DNA from: Azospirillum sp. B21 | GTDB taxonomy: Bacteria; Pseudomonadota; Alphaproteobacteria; Azospirillales; Azospirillaceae | Length of the DNA: 64,000 bases | Reading direction: 5' to 3' | NCBI RefSeq assembly: GCF_008364825.1 | Contig: NZ_VTTO01000021.1 | Location: forward strand, 1-64,000 | Shown here: one piece after another, positions 8,106 through 15,692 of the stretch | How positions within the stretch are numbered: position 1 is the first letter of the stretch | Layout of the letters: every line of letters starts with the position of its first letter | The notes under the pieces: model-generated | What the model saw: only the letters and a program-made list of their open reading frames with translations | Database searches by the model: none | Told to the model about the DNA's origin: nothing | Program-made: the position numbers and the translations under genes

Positions 8106-8741
8106 TTATATGCGAAGCGCTCGCACCACGTGGACGGCGACTCCGGCCACCTGTGCGCGGTCGATGGCGGTCGGGCGGCAGTCGGGATCGGTCGAAACCG
8201 GCATCAGGTGCGGCGGGAAGAAGCGGTATCCGCAGATGCTGCCCTCCCCCACCGTCACCACCACGTCGCCGGTCTGCGGCGTCAAAATGTCCAGCGGCTC
8301 CAGCACCACGCAGTCGCGCGGCAGAACGCCGGCGGCATCCAGGCTCTTGGACAGGATGCGGAGCGCGAAGGCGCGGCGGGAGGTCCGACCGTCCATGGCG
8401 ACCGACGACGCGCCGTCCTTCAGCGCTCCGGCGAGGAACGCCTCCCCTGCCCGTCTGCCGAGATCGAGGAAGATGTGGGCCTGCTCCAGGGTCAGCACCG
8501 GCACGCGGGAGACCGGGGCATAGGCATGGTCGTCGAGGAAGCGCGGCTCCGACCCGGCGACGCGGGCCAACCGGGCCAGCGTGTCGGCGCTGGGCAGGCT
8601 GCCCATCACGGGATCGCGCAGGAAGCGGGTCAGGTTGGTGGCGGTGACGCCGGCCAGCCGTGCCCAGCCGCCGGCACTCCAGCCCTTCGCTTCCATGACG
8701 CTTGTCATCCAGCGCAGGATGGCGCGCCGCGTGTCGTCCAT
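8106..8741 (-). CDS. CI-like repressor: XRE helix-turn-helix plus S24/LexA-like domain
   Basis: A 211-residue protein. The N-terminal part (about 5-68) is a Cro/CI-type DNA-binding domain (KGWSAGGWARLAGVTATNLTRFL). The C-terminal part (about 120-205) aligns with S24 peptidase domains: RILSKSLDAAGVLPRDCVVLEP, TGDVVVTVGEGSICGYRFF, and a VAGVAVHVVRA end. By alignment Ser133 sits at the catalytic serine (usual GDSM is here SKSL), while the usual Lys of the Ser-Lys dyad appears to be Tyr172. It may therefore dimerise and bind operators without self-cleavage. It lies upstream of, and reads the same way as, the recombination operon; GGGGA precedes its ATG. Confidence 0.8.
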   Translation of the reverse strand: MDDTRRAILRWMTSVMEAKGWSAGGWARLAGVTATNLTRFLRDPVMGSLPSADTLARLARVAGSEPRFLDDHAYAPVSRVPVLTLEQAHIFLDLGRRAGEAFLAGALKDGASSVAMDGRTSRRAFALRILSKSLDAAGVLPRDCVVLEPLDILTPQTGDVVVTVGEGSICGYRFFPPHLMPVSTDPDCRPTAIDRAQVAGVAVHVVRALRI

Positions 8742-8841
8742 CGCTTTCCCCCTGACCTGCCCTTATCGCCCCCCGGCGAGCCTACCCCTGTCCTACACGG
8801 TACCGACGGGGTGGGGGAAGGCGCGATGGGCTAAGCCTGCA

Positions 8842-8853
8842 TGCGAATTCGCA
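8842..8853. promoter_or_regulatory. Operator-like dyad O3 upstream of the repressor gene
   Basis: TGCGAATTCGCA is a perfect palindrome with the same arms as the dyads on the other side of the repressor gene. It lies 101 bases before the repressor ATG and 70 bases before ybjQ, so it could serve autoregulation, control of ybjQ, or both. Confidence 0.55.
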
Positions 8854-8922
8854 GTGCCGCCTTGGACTCCGCCGTAGAGGCCCCATCTGTGCGGCATCGA
8901 AACCGTCAGGGGAAACGCGACC

Positions 8923-9243
8923 ATGATCGTCACCAGCACCGATTCCGTGGAAGGCCGCCCGGTCGCCCAGTATCTGGGCATCGTCGCCGGCGAGGCGATC
9001 ATGGGCGTGAACGTGTTCCGCGACCTGTTCTCCTCCGTCCGCGACATCGTGGGCGGCCGGGCCGGCGGCTATCAGGCGGCCCTGCGCGAGGCGCGCGAGG
9101 CGGCCTTCGCCGACATGCAGGATGCGGCACGGTCGCTCGGCGCCGACGCCATCGTCGGGGTGGATGTCGATTACGAGGTGCTGGGCAAGGAGAACGGCAT
9201 GCTGATGGTGTCGGTCAACGGCACCGCCGTCCGCCTGCGCTGA
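8923..9243 (+). CDS. ybjQ: YbjQ family (UPF0145) putative metal-binding protein
   Basis: A 106-residue protein covering the whole YbjQ family: MIVTSTDSVEGRPVAQYLGIVAGEAI at the start, a basic helical region (GGYQAALREAREAAFADMQDAARSLGAD) and the terminal IVGVDVDYEVLG...MLMVSVNGTAVRL. Members form a pentamer-like fold and are annotated as heavy-metal-binding, but no firm role is established. Length equals the family norm. It is divergent from the repressor gene and shares the spacer that contains the operator-like dyad at 8842. No terminator is evident before the next gene. Confidence 0.9.
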   Translation: MIVTSTDSVEGRPVAQYLGIVAGEAIMGVNVFRDLFSSVRDIVGGRAGGYQAALREAREAAFADMQDAARSLGADAIVGVDVDYEVLGKENGMLMVSVNGTAVRLR

Positions 9244-9340
9244 CGGCACACCTAACCGTAAGCGTCAGCAAAGCCGTCTGGACAGACACAACCGTATGGG
9301 TAGACTGCCCGTCCAGCAAACAATTGGGAGGGGGTTGCCC

Positions 9341-10555
9341 ATGCCTCGGCTTGTCCGCGGGTCCACCTGGTCCGCTCGTCTTGGCGGCCTCGCCATGGCC
9401 GCATGCCTGTTCGGCGCGTTGCCGGCGCTGGCCTTGGACGGCATCGTCGAAAAGAAGGTTTTCGAGATGCCGTCCTATACCACCGTGGGCGGCGGGACGA
9501 TCAAGAATGTCCGCATCGGCTGGGAAAGCTACGGCAAGCTGAACGAGGCGAAGGACAACGTCATCCTCATCACCCACTTTTTCAGCGGCAATAGCCACGC
9601 CGCCGGGAGATACAAGGTAGAGGATGCGGCGCCCGGCTATTGGGACAGCATCATCGGGCCGGGCAAGCCGCTGGACACCGATAAATACTTCATCATCAGC
9701 TCCGACACGCTGGTGAACCTGTCGCCCAAGGATCCCACCGTCGTCACCACCGGCCCGGCCAGCATCAACCCGGACACCGGCAAGCCCTATGGCATGAGCT
9801 TCCCCATCGTCACCATCAAGGACTTCGTCAATGTCCAGAAGGCGCTGATCGACAGCCTGGGCATCAAGTCCTTGCAGGCGGTGATGGGCGGATCGATGGG
9901 CTCGCTCCAGGCCTTCGAATGGGCGGCCGATCATCCGGACATGGTCAAGCGCGTCATCGCCGCCATCGGCGGGCCGGAGGCCGATCCCTTCCTGATCGGC
10001 TGGCTGAATCTGTGGGCGGCGCCGATCAAGCTCGATCCAAACTGGAGCAACGGCGACTATTACGGCAAGGCGGAACCGAAGGCCGGCCTGACCGAGGCGC
10101 TGAAGCTGGTCACGCTGCACGCCCGCCATTGGAAATGGGCCGACGCCGCCTTCGGCCGCAAATGGGCGGAAGAGGGCAAGGACCCGAAGGCTGCGATGGG
10201 CAACCAGTACGCCATCGAAGCGTGGCTGGACAAGGCGGCATCCGGCCGCGCCGCGGTCAGCGATGCCAATCACTTCCTCTATCTGGTGAAGGCTAACCAG
10301 ACCTTCGTCACCGGCAACGGCGCCTCGCTCGAGGATGGCTTGGCGAAGATCAAGGCGCCGGTCCTTCTGATCCCGTCCGCCGACGATCTCGTCTTCCCGC
10401 CCGACCGCAACATGCGCCCGCTGAAGGACCGGCTGGAAAAGCAGGGCAATGGCGTAGAGTACACCGAGTCGATCACCTCGACGCTGGGGCATCTGGACGG
10501 TGTCGCGAACATCGCCAAGGCGGGGGAGACGATCTCGCAGTTCCTTGCGAAGTGA
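9341..10555 (+). CDS. Exported alpha/beta hydrolase of the MetX (homoserine O-acetyltransferase) fold
   Basis: A 404-residue protein with an N-terminal signal peptide (LGGLAMAACLFGALPALA, ending near residue 29). The body follows the MetX family: a nucleophile elbow GGSMGSLQ with Ser185, Asp in PSADDLVFPP (348/349), and His384 in TLGHLDG. Cytoplasmic MetX acylates homoserine, which makes no sense outside the membrane, so this exported relative more likely hydrolyses or transfers acyl groups on a periplasmic substrate. The ATG at 9341 is preceded by a GGGAGGGGG ribosome site. The gene is alone; a GTCTG-GA-CAGAC dyad lies upstream near 9272-9283. The substrate is unknown. Confidence 0.8.
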   Translation: MPRLVRGSTWSARLGGLAMAACLFGALPALALDGIVEKKVFEMPSYTTVGGGTIKNVRIGWESYGKLNEAKDNVILITHFFSGNSHAAGRYKVEDAAPGYWDSIIGPGKPLDTDKYFIISSDTLVNLSPKDPTVVTTGPASINPDTGKPYGMSFPIVTIKDFVNVQKALIDSLGIKSLQAVMGGSMGSLQAFEWAADHPDMVKRVIAAIGGPEADPFLIGWLNLWAAPIKLDPNWSNGDYYGKAEPKAGLTEALKLVTLHARHWKWADAAFGRKWAEEGKDPKAAMGNQYAIEAWLDKAASGRAAVSDANHFLYLVKANQTFVTGNGASLEDGLAKIKAPVLLIPSADDLVFPPDRNMRPLKDRLEKQGNGVEYTESITSTLGHLDGVANIAKAGETISQFLAK

Positions 10556-10846
10556 GGGATCCTCCAGGACTATTCCGGGACCAGATTGCCTTCCGTCCGT
10601 TTTTCAACTGCTTGACGGAATGAGGTCCATCGACCTTAAAGGGCCGTCGTCGCATAGCCGGCGGCCCATGTCGTCCCGTTCAGGCGCTGAAAAGTAATCT
10701 GCACAGTTTTTTAATATTCGTTACGTAGTCTCTCCGGCAGGTGGTTAACCGGAGACACGCTCCATCCAGAGCCGAGTGGCCTGCTGCCTCAGAAAATGTG
10801 CGCTTTTCCGCACGTGCGCCATAGCACCTCAGCCAAGGAATTGCTG

Positions 10847-11062
10847 ATGGAAGCGATCGATTTATTGCGTCTGGGCGTGGTTGCAGGGCTGGCTTATGGT
10901 GCATGGCGCGGTTGGAAAGCGCTTCCCACACCGGTTGTCTTCGAGGGAAAGCGTTATTATCGTCAACCCGATGGAACCTACCGGACCCTTTTCGGGCGTC
11001 GGGTGCGGAATCCTGATTTGTTGCTCACTCTCTCTGCGGCAGATGACGAGCGGATCAAATAA
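10847..11062 (+). CDS. Small predicted membrane protein
   Basis: A 71-residue protein with a short N-terminal hydrophobic stretch (IDLLRLGVVAGLAYGAWRGW, about 3-22) and a polar remainder (VFEGKRYYRQPDGTYRTLFGRRV). The ATG at 10847 has AAGGAA six bases upstream. The DNA here and in the next gene is less GC-rich than the neighbourhood. No family is recognised. It lies 44 bases before the ankyrin gene and could be co-transcribed with it, suggesting that both arrived together. Confidence 0.55.
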   Translation: MEAIDLLRLGVVAGLAYGAWRGWKALPTPVVFEGKRYYRQPDGTYRTLFGRRVRNPDLLLTLSAADDERIK

Positions 11063-11106
11063 GAACATCGTAAAATGAATTGGTACCGGCCACATTCGGA
11101 GAGATG

Positions 11107-11910
11107 ATGAAAATTGCTAAAATAGCCGTGCTGTCTGCGATAATGTTCAACAGCGCGCCCGCCTATGCAGATGATTGGAACGATCTTTATGGCGCCCTCA
11201 ACTCAGCAATGTGGCAGCAGAACGACCAGAAACTGATTTCTCTCCTTGAGCAGGGCGTCGATATCAATACCCGGAACAGCGACGGCTGGACCCTGCTGCA
11301 CATCGCATCCGACCAAGGGAAGCCCGCTTTCGTACGCCTGCTGCTCAACCGTGGTGCCGACCCCTCGATCAAGACCAACTACGGCAAGACAGCATTTGAT
11401 GTTGCCGGCTCCGCTCAGATCAAACAGATGCTGACCGATGCGATGGCTGCTCGCGGTGGCGGCGGATTGCCCACCTTCGATCCTGCGAAGGCCTGGTCGG
11501 AAGCCCGCTGGGCCATCGAGTATAATCAACAGGATGAATTGGCGCGACTTCTCGACACTGGGTTGGATGTAAACGCCCGCAACAGCGATGGATGGACGCT
11601 GCTGATGATCGCTGCCTGGAAAGGCAGTTTGAAAAGCGTGGAGTATCTGGTCGGACGTGGTGCGGATCAACGCGCGCGAAACAACAAGGGGGAAACAGCC
11701 GCTCAACTTACCTCCGACGCCAATGTACGTGCGTTTCTGGGAGGTGGGAAGGAAGTCTCTTCAAAGCCAAAGTCTACGCAAGATAACTATTGTACGCGTA
11801 TGTATCACGAGGCGACGCGCTTGTGCGATACGGGCAGTGCTGGAAGCTTTTGCCGTATCCGAGCGGCAAACGACGCCCAGGAATGCAAGAGCACCGGACG
11901 CTGGCCCTAA
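11107..11910 (+). CDS. Secreted ankyrin-repeat protein
   Basis: A 267-residue protein with a signal peptide (MKIAKIAVLSAIMFNSAPAYA) and two ankyrin modules that look like an internal duplication. Each runs LL..G.D.N.RNSDGWTLL.IA, then a helix pair and RGAD (about residues 45-98 and 147-202). The C-terminal 40 residues hold four cysteines (YCTRMYHEATRLC, FCRIR, ECKSTG), likely disulfide-linked outside the cytoplasm. The start at 11107 is favoured by GGAGAG upstream, though an ATG sits immediately before it. Codon use is visibly less GC-biased than in flanking genes, suggesting transfer. Ankyrin repeats bind proteins; the partner is unknown. Confidence 0.75.
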   Translation: MKIAKIAVLSAIMFNSAPAYADDWNDLYGALNSAMWQQNDQKLISLLEQGVDINTRNSDGWTLLHIASDQGKPAFVRLLLNRGADPSIKTNYGKTAFDVAGSAQIKQMLTDAMAARGGGGLPTFDPAKAWSEARWAIEYNQQDELARLLDTGLDVNARNSDGWTLLMIAAWKGSLKSVEYLVGRGADQRARNNKGETAAQLTSDANVRAFLGGGKEVSSKPKSTQDNYCTRMYHEATRLCDTGSAGSFCRIRAANDAQECKSTGRWP

Positions 11911-12080
11911 CCATACATGCCATACGACAATCCTGCCGGCGATGACCTGCCAGCACCGGCGGTATTGATAGTGCTATCGCCGGGTCGTGAACCTTTTCGC
12001 ACTCCAGCTTCGCGACAGGCGGACCGGGTCTGCTGCCAACGGCGGACGAGATCAGGTAGGGTGGGCAGTTGCAGAGCCGC

Positions 12081-12608
12081 CTACTCCCCACTCACCGGCG
12101 CACCGCGGAAGTTCAGCAAACTTGGCGCCTTGTCGATGATCTCTTCCAGGATCAGCGAGGCGGTTTCCAGATCGCGGTCCAGTTCCGGGCCGAGCTTGCC
12201 GACATAGTTGGGCCGCTTCAGCTTTTCCGCCGCGTCGTGCAGGCTGCGCAGCTCCGCGACGAAGATCTCGCGCGCGCCCATCGGCAGGATCGGATTTGCC
12301 GACAGCACGAAGAAGAAGCGCATGCTGGCGCGCACCAGCAGGGCCAGCATCACCATGTCCAGCTTTTCGAACTGGTCGCGCAGGTCGTCGGACCGCGCAT
12401 CGACCAGATTGCGCATGCGCTGCTCGATCAGAATCACCAGGGCCTGGAATTCGCCGACCTTGTCGCGGAAATCGCGGTAGGCGCCGAAGCTGTGCTTACT
12501 CGCCTCATGTTCCGCCAGCTGGGCCAGCTTGGATGCTTCGCGGCACTGGCGCTCCAGGGCGCCCAGCAGTTCCTTGACCTCGGCTCGGGTGTATTGGCGC
12601 TTGCTCAT
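12081..12608 (-). CDS. Conserved-looking helical protein of unknown function
   Basis: A 175-residue, apparently all-helical cytoplasmic protein (EVKELLGALERQCREASKLAQLAEHEAS; FRDKVGEFQALVILIEQRMRNLVDAR; LDMVMLALLVRASMRFFFVLS). The middle hydrophobic stretch could be a buried helix or a membrane-peripheral segment. I do not recognise a family. Codon use matches the genome. It stands alone, convergent with the ankyrin gene and upstream of nothing obvious on its own strand. Confidence 0.65.
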   Translation of the reverse strand: MSKRQYTRAEVKELLGALERQCREASKLAQLAEHEASKHSFGAYRDFRDKVGEFQALVILIEQRMRNLVDARSDDLRDQFEKLDMVMLALLVRASMRFFFVLSANPILPMGAREIFVAELRSLHDAAEKLKRPNYVGKLGPELDRDLETASLILEEIIDKAPSLLNFRGAPVSGE

Positions 12609-12703
12609 GGTGATCGGCGGGGGCTCGGCAGGGTTCGGACGGACCGGGCCAAGCTATAGCACAACCCGCGGGCGACAACCTACGCCGCTCGCCGGCCTCG
12701 CGT

Positions 12704-14257
12704 TCAGTGATCGGCCTTCACCGGCCCGCCCGGACGGCGCACCAGCGGCATGAACAGCAGCGCGCCGAAGAACACCGCCGACATCAGCAGCATGGCGTCG
12801 TTGAAGGTCAGGATCAGCGCCTCGCGCTGGACCAGCCCGACCAGCCGGGCCATCGCCGCGGCGGTCGGATCGGCGACCAGCCCGTCGAAACGTTGGCTGA
12901 GATTGTCGACCATCTGCTGCACCTCGGGCCGGGCGAGGTTCACGTTGTCGCCCAGTCGGTTCAGGTGCAAGGCGTTGCGGTCGGTGAGCACCGTGTTGAT
13001 CGCCGCCAGCCCGATGGCCCCGCCCAGGTTGCGCATCAGGTTGTACAGGCCCGACGCGTTCTTCAGCTTGTCCGGCGGCAGGGTGCCCAGCGCCACGCTG
13101 TTGATCGGGATGAAGCACAGCATCAGCGACATGCCGCGCACCGCCTGCGGCACGAACAGCTCCCAGAATCCCGTCTCGGCGGTGAAGTGGCTGTTCATCC
13201 ACACGCCGCTGCCGAACAGGATCAGCCCCAGCGCCAGCATGGCGCGCAGGTCCATCCGCTTCGACAGGGCGCCGGCGATGGGGGCCGACAGGAACTGGAA
13301 GGCGCCGGTCACGAACATGATCTCGCCGATCTGCAGGCTGTTGAAGCCGCGCACGCGCGCCAGGAACAGCGGCTGCAGATAGACCGATCCGTAGAGCCCG
13401 ATGCCGAGGATGAAGCTGTAGAGCGATCCGATGGCGAAATTTCGGTCGGCGAAGGCCCGCAGCTCCACGATGGGATTGCGGTAGGACAGCACCCGCCAGA
13501 AGAATCCGATGCCGCCGATCGCCGCCACGATGGCAAGCGCCAGGATGGCCTCGTCGTCGAACCAGTCGTTGCGCGGTCCTTCCTCCACCACATATTCCAG
13601 GCTGCCCAGGAATGTGGCCATCAGCAGCAGACCGGGGAAGTCGAAGCCCTTGCGCAGCTCCGGATTCGGCCGGTCGACGTCCACCAGCAGCCAGACCAGC
13701 GAGGTCACGATGATGCCGGGGATCACGTTGGCCAGGAACAGCCAGTGCCAGGACATGTGCTGGGTCAGATAGCCGCCCAGCGTCGGGCCGATGGTGGGTG
13801 CCATGGTGGCGACGAGGCCCATCATCACCGACACGCCGGCCCGCTTTTCCGGCGGGAAGATCATGAAGCTGGTGGCGAAGACCGTCGGGATCATCGCCCC
13901 GCCGATGAAGCCCTGGAGCGCACGCCAGACGATCATCGATTCGATGCTGCCGGCGAAGGCGCAGGCGACGCTGGTCAGGGTGAAGCCGGCGGCCGCCACG
14001 GTGAACAGGATGCGCGTTGACATGATGCGCGACAGGATGCCCGACAGCGGGATCATCACGACCTCCGCGATCAGGTAGGAGGTCTGCACCCACGAGATCT
14101 CGTCGGCGCTTGCCGCCAGCCCCGCCTGGATTTCCGACAGCGAGCTGGAGACGATCTGGATGTCCAGAATCGCCATGAACATGCCGACGACCATCGCGAA
14201 GAAGCCGACGATGTCGCGCGTGGTGAGCGGGCGCATGCCCTGGGCCGGAGTCGCCAT
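12704..14257 (-). CDS. emrB: EmrB/QacA-type MFS drug efflux transporter (DHA2 family)
   Basis: A 517-residue polytopic protein with about 14 hydrophobic segments, the DHA2 number. The N-terminal span contains FFAMVVGMFMAILDIQIVSSSL, the family's motif with LDxxIV, and later SWVQTSYLIAEVVMIPLSG and GFIGGAMIPTVFATSFMIFPPEKR. It would export hydrophobic compounds by proton exchange together with the periplasmic adaptor encoded just upstream. It starts 138 bases after that gene's stop, and a 12-base-pair hairpin lies in the gap. Control is likely by the divergent TetR repressor. Confidence 0.9.
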   Translation of the reverse strand: MATPAQGMRPLTTRDIVGFFAMVVGMFMAILDIQIVSSSLSEIQAGLAASADEISWVQTSYLIAEVVMIPLSGILSRIMSTRILFTVAAAGFTLTSVACAFAGSIESMIVWRALQGFIGGAMIPTVFATSFMIFPPEKRAGVSVMMGLVATMAPTIGPTLGGYLTQHMSWHWLFLANVIPGIIVTSLVWLLVDVDRPNPELRKGFDFPGLLLMATFLGSLEYVVEEGPRNDWFDDEAILALAIVAAIGGIGFFWRVLSYRNPIVELRAFADRNFAIGSLYSFILGIGLYGSVYLQPLFLARVRGFNSLQIGEIMFVTGAFQFLSAPIAGALSKRMDLRAMLALGLILFGSGVWMNSHFTAETGFWELFVPQAVRGMSLMLCFIPINSVALGTLPPDKLKNASGLYNLMRNLGGAIGLAAINTVLTDRNALHLNRLGDNVNLARPEVQQMVDNLSQRFDGLVADPTAAAMARLVGLVQREALILTFNDAMLLMSAVFFGALLFMPLVRRPGGPVKADH

Positions 14258-14336
14258 GGAACCGCTGCCTTCGATCGCGGCCGACGGAATCCCGCCCGGG
14301 GATGGCTCCGGCCAAAATGTCGCTTGGATGGTTGAC

Positions 14337-14377
14337 GGGGACGCCGCCCCAGAAGGGGGGAGGTGGGCGGCGTCCCC
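14337..14377 (-). other. Stem-loop between emrA and emrB
   Basis: GGGGACGCCGCC (14337-14348) pairs perfectly with GGCGGCGTCCCC (14366-14377) around a 17-base loop. No T-run follows on the minus strand, so it is more likely an mRNA processing or stability element that sets the ratio of the two proteins than a full terminator. Confidence 0.5.
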
Positions 14378-14395
14378 GCTGGACCGTGGCCGCCG

Positions 14396-15505
14396 TTACT
14401 TGGCGGCCACCGCCTGCTTGTCGGCGAGCGCGCCGAACACGCCGCCGGCGGGCATATGCGGCAGGGCGTCGGCACCGCGGGTGTCGACCTCCGCCACCAC
14501 CGACAGGCCGGGGCGCAGCAAGCCGGCCAGCGCATTGTCGCGCGGCAAAGCGATGCGCACGGGAACGCGCTGGACGATCTTGGTGAAGTTGCCGGTCGCG
14601 TTCTCCGGCGGCAGCAGCGAGAATTTCGAGCCCGAGGCCGGGGCGAAGCTCTCAACCGTCCCTTCCAGATGGCGGTCGGGGAAGGCGTCGACCGAGATGC
14701 TGACATGCTGGCCGGGGCGCATGCGCGACAGCTGGGTCTCCTTGAAGTTGGCGACCACATAGACGTCGGGCAGCGGAACCAGCGACAGCAGTTGCACGCC
14801 CGGCCGGGCATACTGGCCGACCTGGACGCCGCGGTTGCCGACCACGCCGTCGACCGGCGCCCGCACAACGGTGTTCTCCAGGTCGATGCGTGCGGTCCGC
14901 AGCGTCGCCTCGGCCTGGGCCAGATGGGCCTCCGTCTCCGTCCGCGTGGCGTGCAGGACGTTGACCTGTTCGTTCTCCGCGGCAAGTGCCGCCCGCGACT
15001 TGGCGACCTGCGCCACCGCCTTGCGCAGGTCGGCGTCTGCGGTTTCCAGCTTCTGGCGGCTGGTCCAGCTGTCGTTGGCGAGCGACCGGCTGCGCTCGAA
15101 TTCCTGCTGGGCGCGGCGCTGTTCGGCCTCGGCGCTCGCCAGCGTGGCGGCGGCCTGATCGATCACCGTGCGCTGCAGTTCCAGCTTGCTGTCCAGCGTG
15201 CCGAGCGCCGCCTTCTGAGCGGTCACCGCGGCTTCTGCCTCCGCCACCTTGGCACGGAAGTCCTGGTCGTCCAGCACCGCCAGCACGTCGCCGGTCCGCA
15301 CAAGCTGATTCTCGGCGGCCTTCACGTCCCGGACATAGGCGGAGACCTTCGGGCTGACCACGGTGATGTCGCTCTGCACATAGGCGTTGTCGGTCGATTC
15401 CATGAACCGGCCTTCCCGCCACCATTGTTCGCCGGCGACGGCGCCGCCGGCCAGCACGGCCAGCGCGACGCCCGACAGCACGATCTTCCGCACGCCATTC
15501 GCCAT
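14396..15505 (-). CDS. emrA: EmrA/HlyD-type membrane fusion protein
   Basis: A 369-residue protein: one N-terminal membrane anchor (KIVLSGVALAVLAGGAVAG), a biotinyl-lipoyl half (STDNAYVQSDITVVSPKVSAYVRDV), a long coiled-coil hairpin (about residues 90-190, rich in Ala/Glu/Gln), the second lipoyl half (ENTVVRAPVDGVVGNRGVQVGQY) and a beta-barrel. This is the periplasmic adaptor that links the EmrB transporter to an outer-membrane channel. The start at 15505 follows GGGGATAGAGAC. First gene of the minus-strand efflux operon, divergent from tetR; two operators lie in the shared spacer. Confidence 0.9.
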   Translation of the reverse strand: MANGVRKIVLSGVALAVLAGGAVAGEQWWREGRFMESTDNAYVQSDITVVSPKVSAYVRDVKAAENQLVRTGDVLAVLDDQDFRAKVAEAEAAVTAQKAALGTLDSKLELQRTVIDQAAATLASAEAEQRRAQQEFERSRSLANDSWTSRQKLETADADLRKAVAQVAKSRAALAAENEQVNVLHATRTETEAHLAQAEATLRTARIDLENTVVRAPVDGVVGNRGVQVGQYARPGVQLLSLVPLPDVYVVANFKETQLSRMRPGQHVSISVDAFPDRHLEGTVESFAPASGSKFSLLPPENATGNFTKIVQRVPVRIALPRDNALAGLLRPGLSVVAEVDTRGADALPHMPAGGVFGALADKQAVAAK

Positions 15506-15578
15506 TGTCTCTATCCCCAATCCACCGCGGTCCCCGCCCCTTCTCCCGAACACGCTCTTGCCGGCGCCGCGGAAAAGA

Positions 15579-15595
15579 AACTGAACCGTTCAGTT
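15579..15595. promoter_or_regulatory. TetR-type operator, copy 1
   Basis: AACTGAACCGTTCAGTT is an inverted repeat of eight-base arms around one central base. It lies 74 bases before the emrA start. The second copy at 15642-15658 differs only in the centre base, so this is very probably the site of the divergent TetR regulator. Confidence 0.85.
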
Positions 15596-15641
15596 TAGTC
15601 TTGCCGGAAGATGGCGAAGGGCCTATCTGTTGTCAAGACAG

Positions 15642-15658
15642 AACTGAACGGTTCAGTT
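15642..15658. promoter_or_regulatory. TetR-type operator, copy 2
   Basis: AACTGAACGGTTCAGTT has the same eight-base arms as the copy at 15579-15595; centres are 63 bases apart, six helical turns. It is placed to control the tetR promoter as well as the efflux operon. Confidence 0.85.
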
Positions 15659-15692
15659 TTCGAAAACAGCGTGTCTGGGGGCTTGTCGGGCG

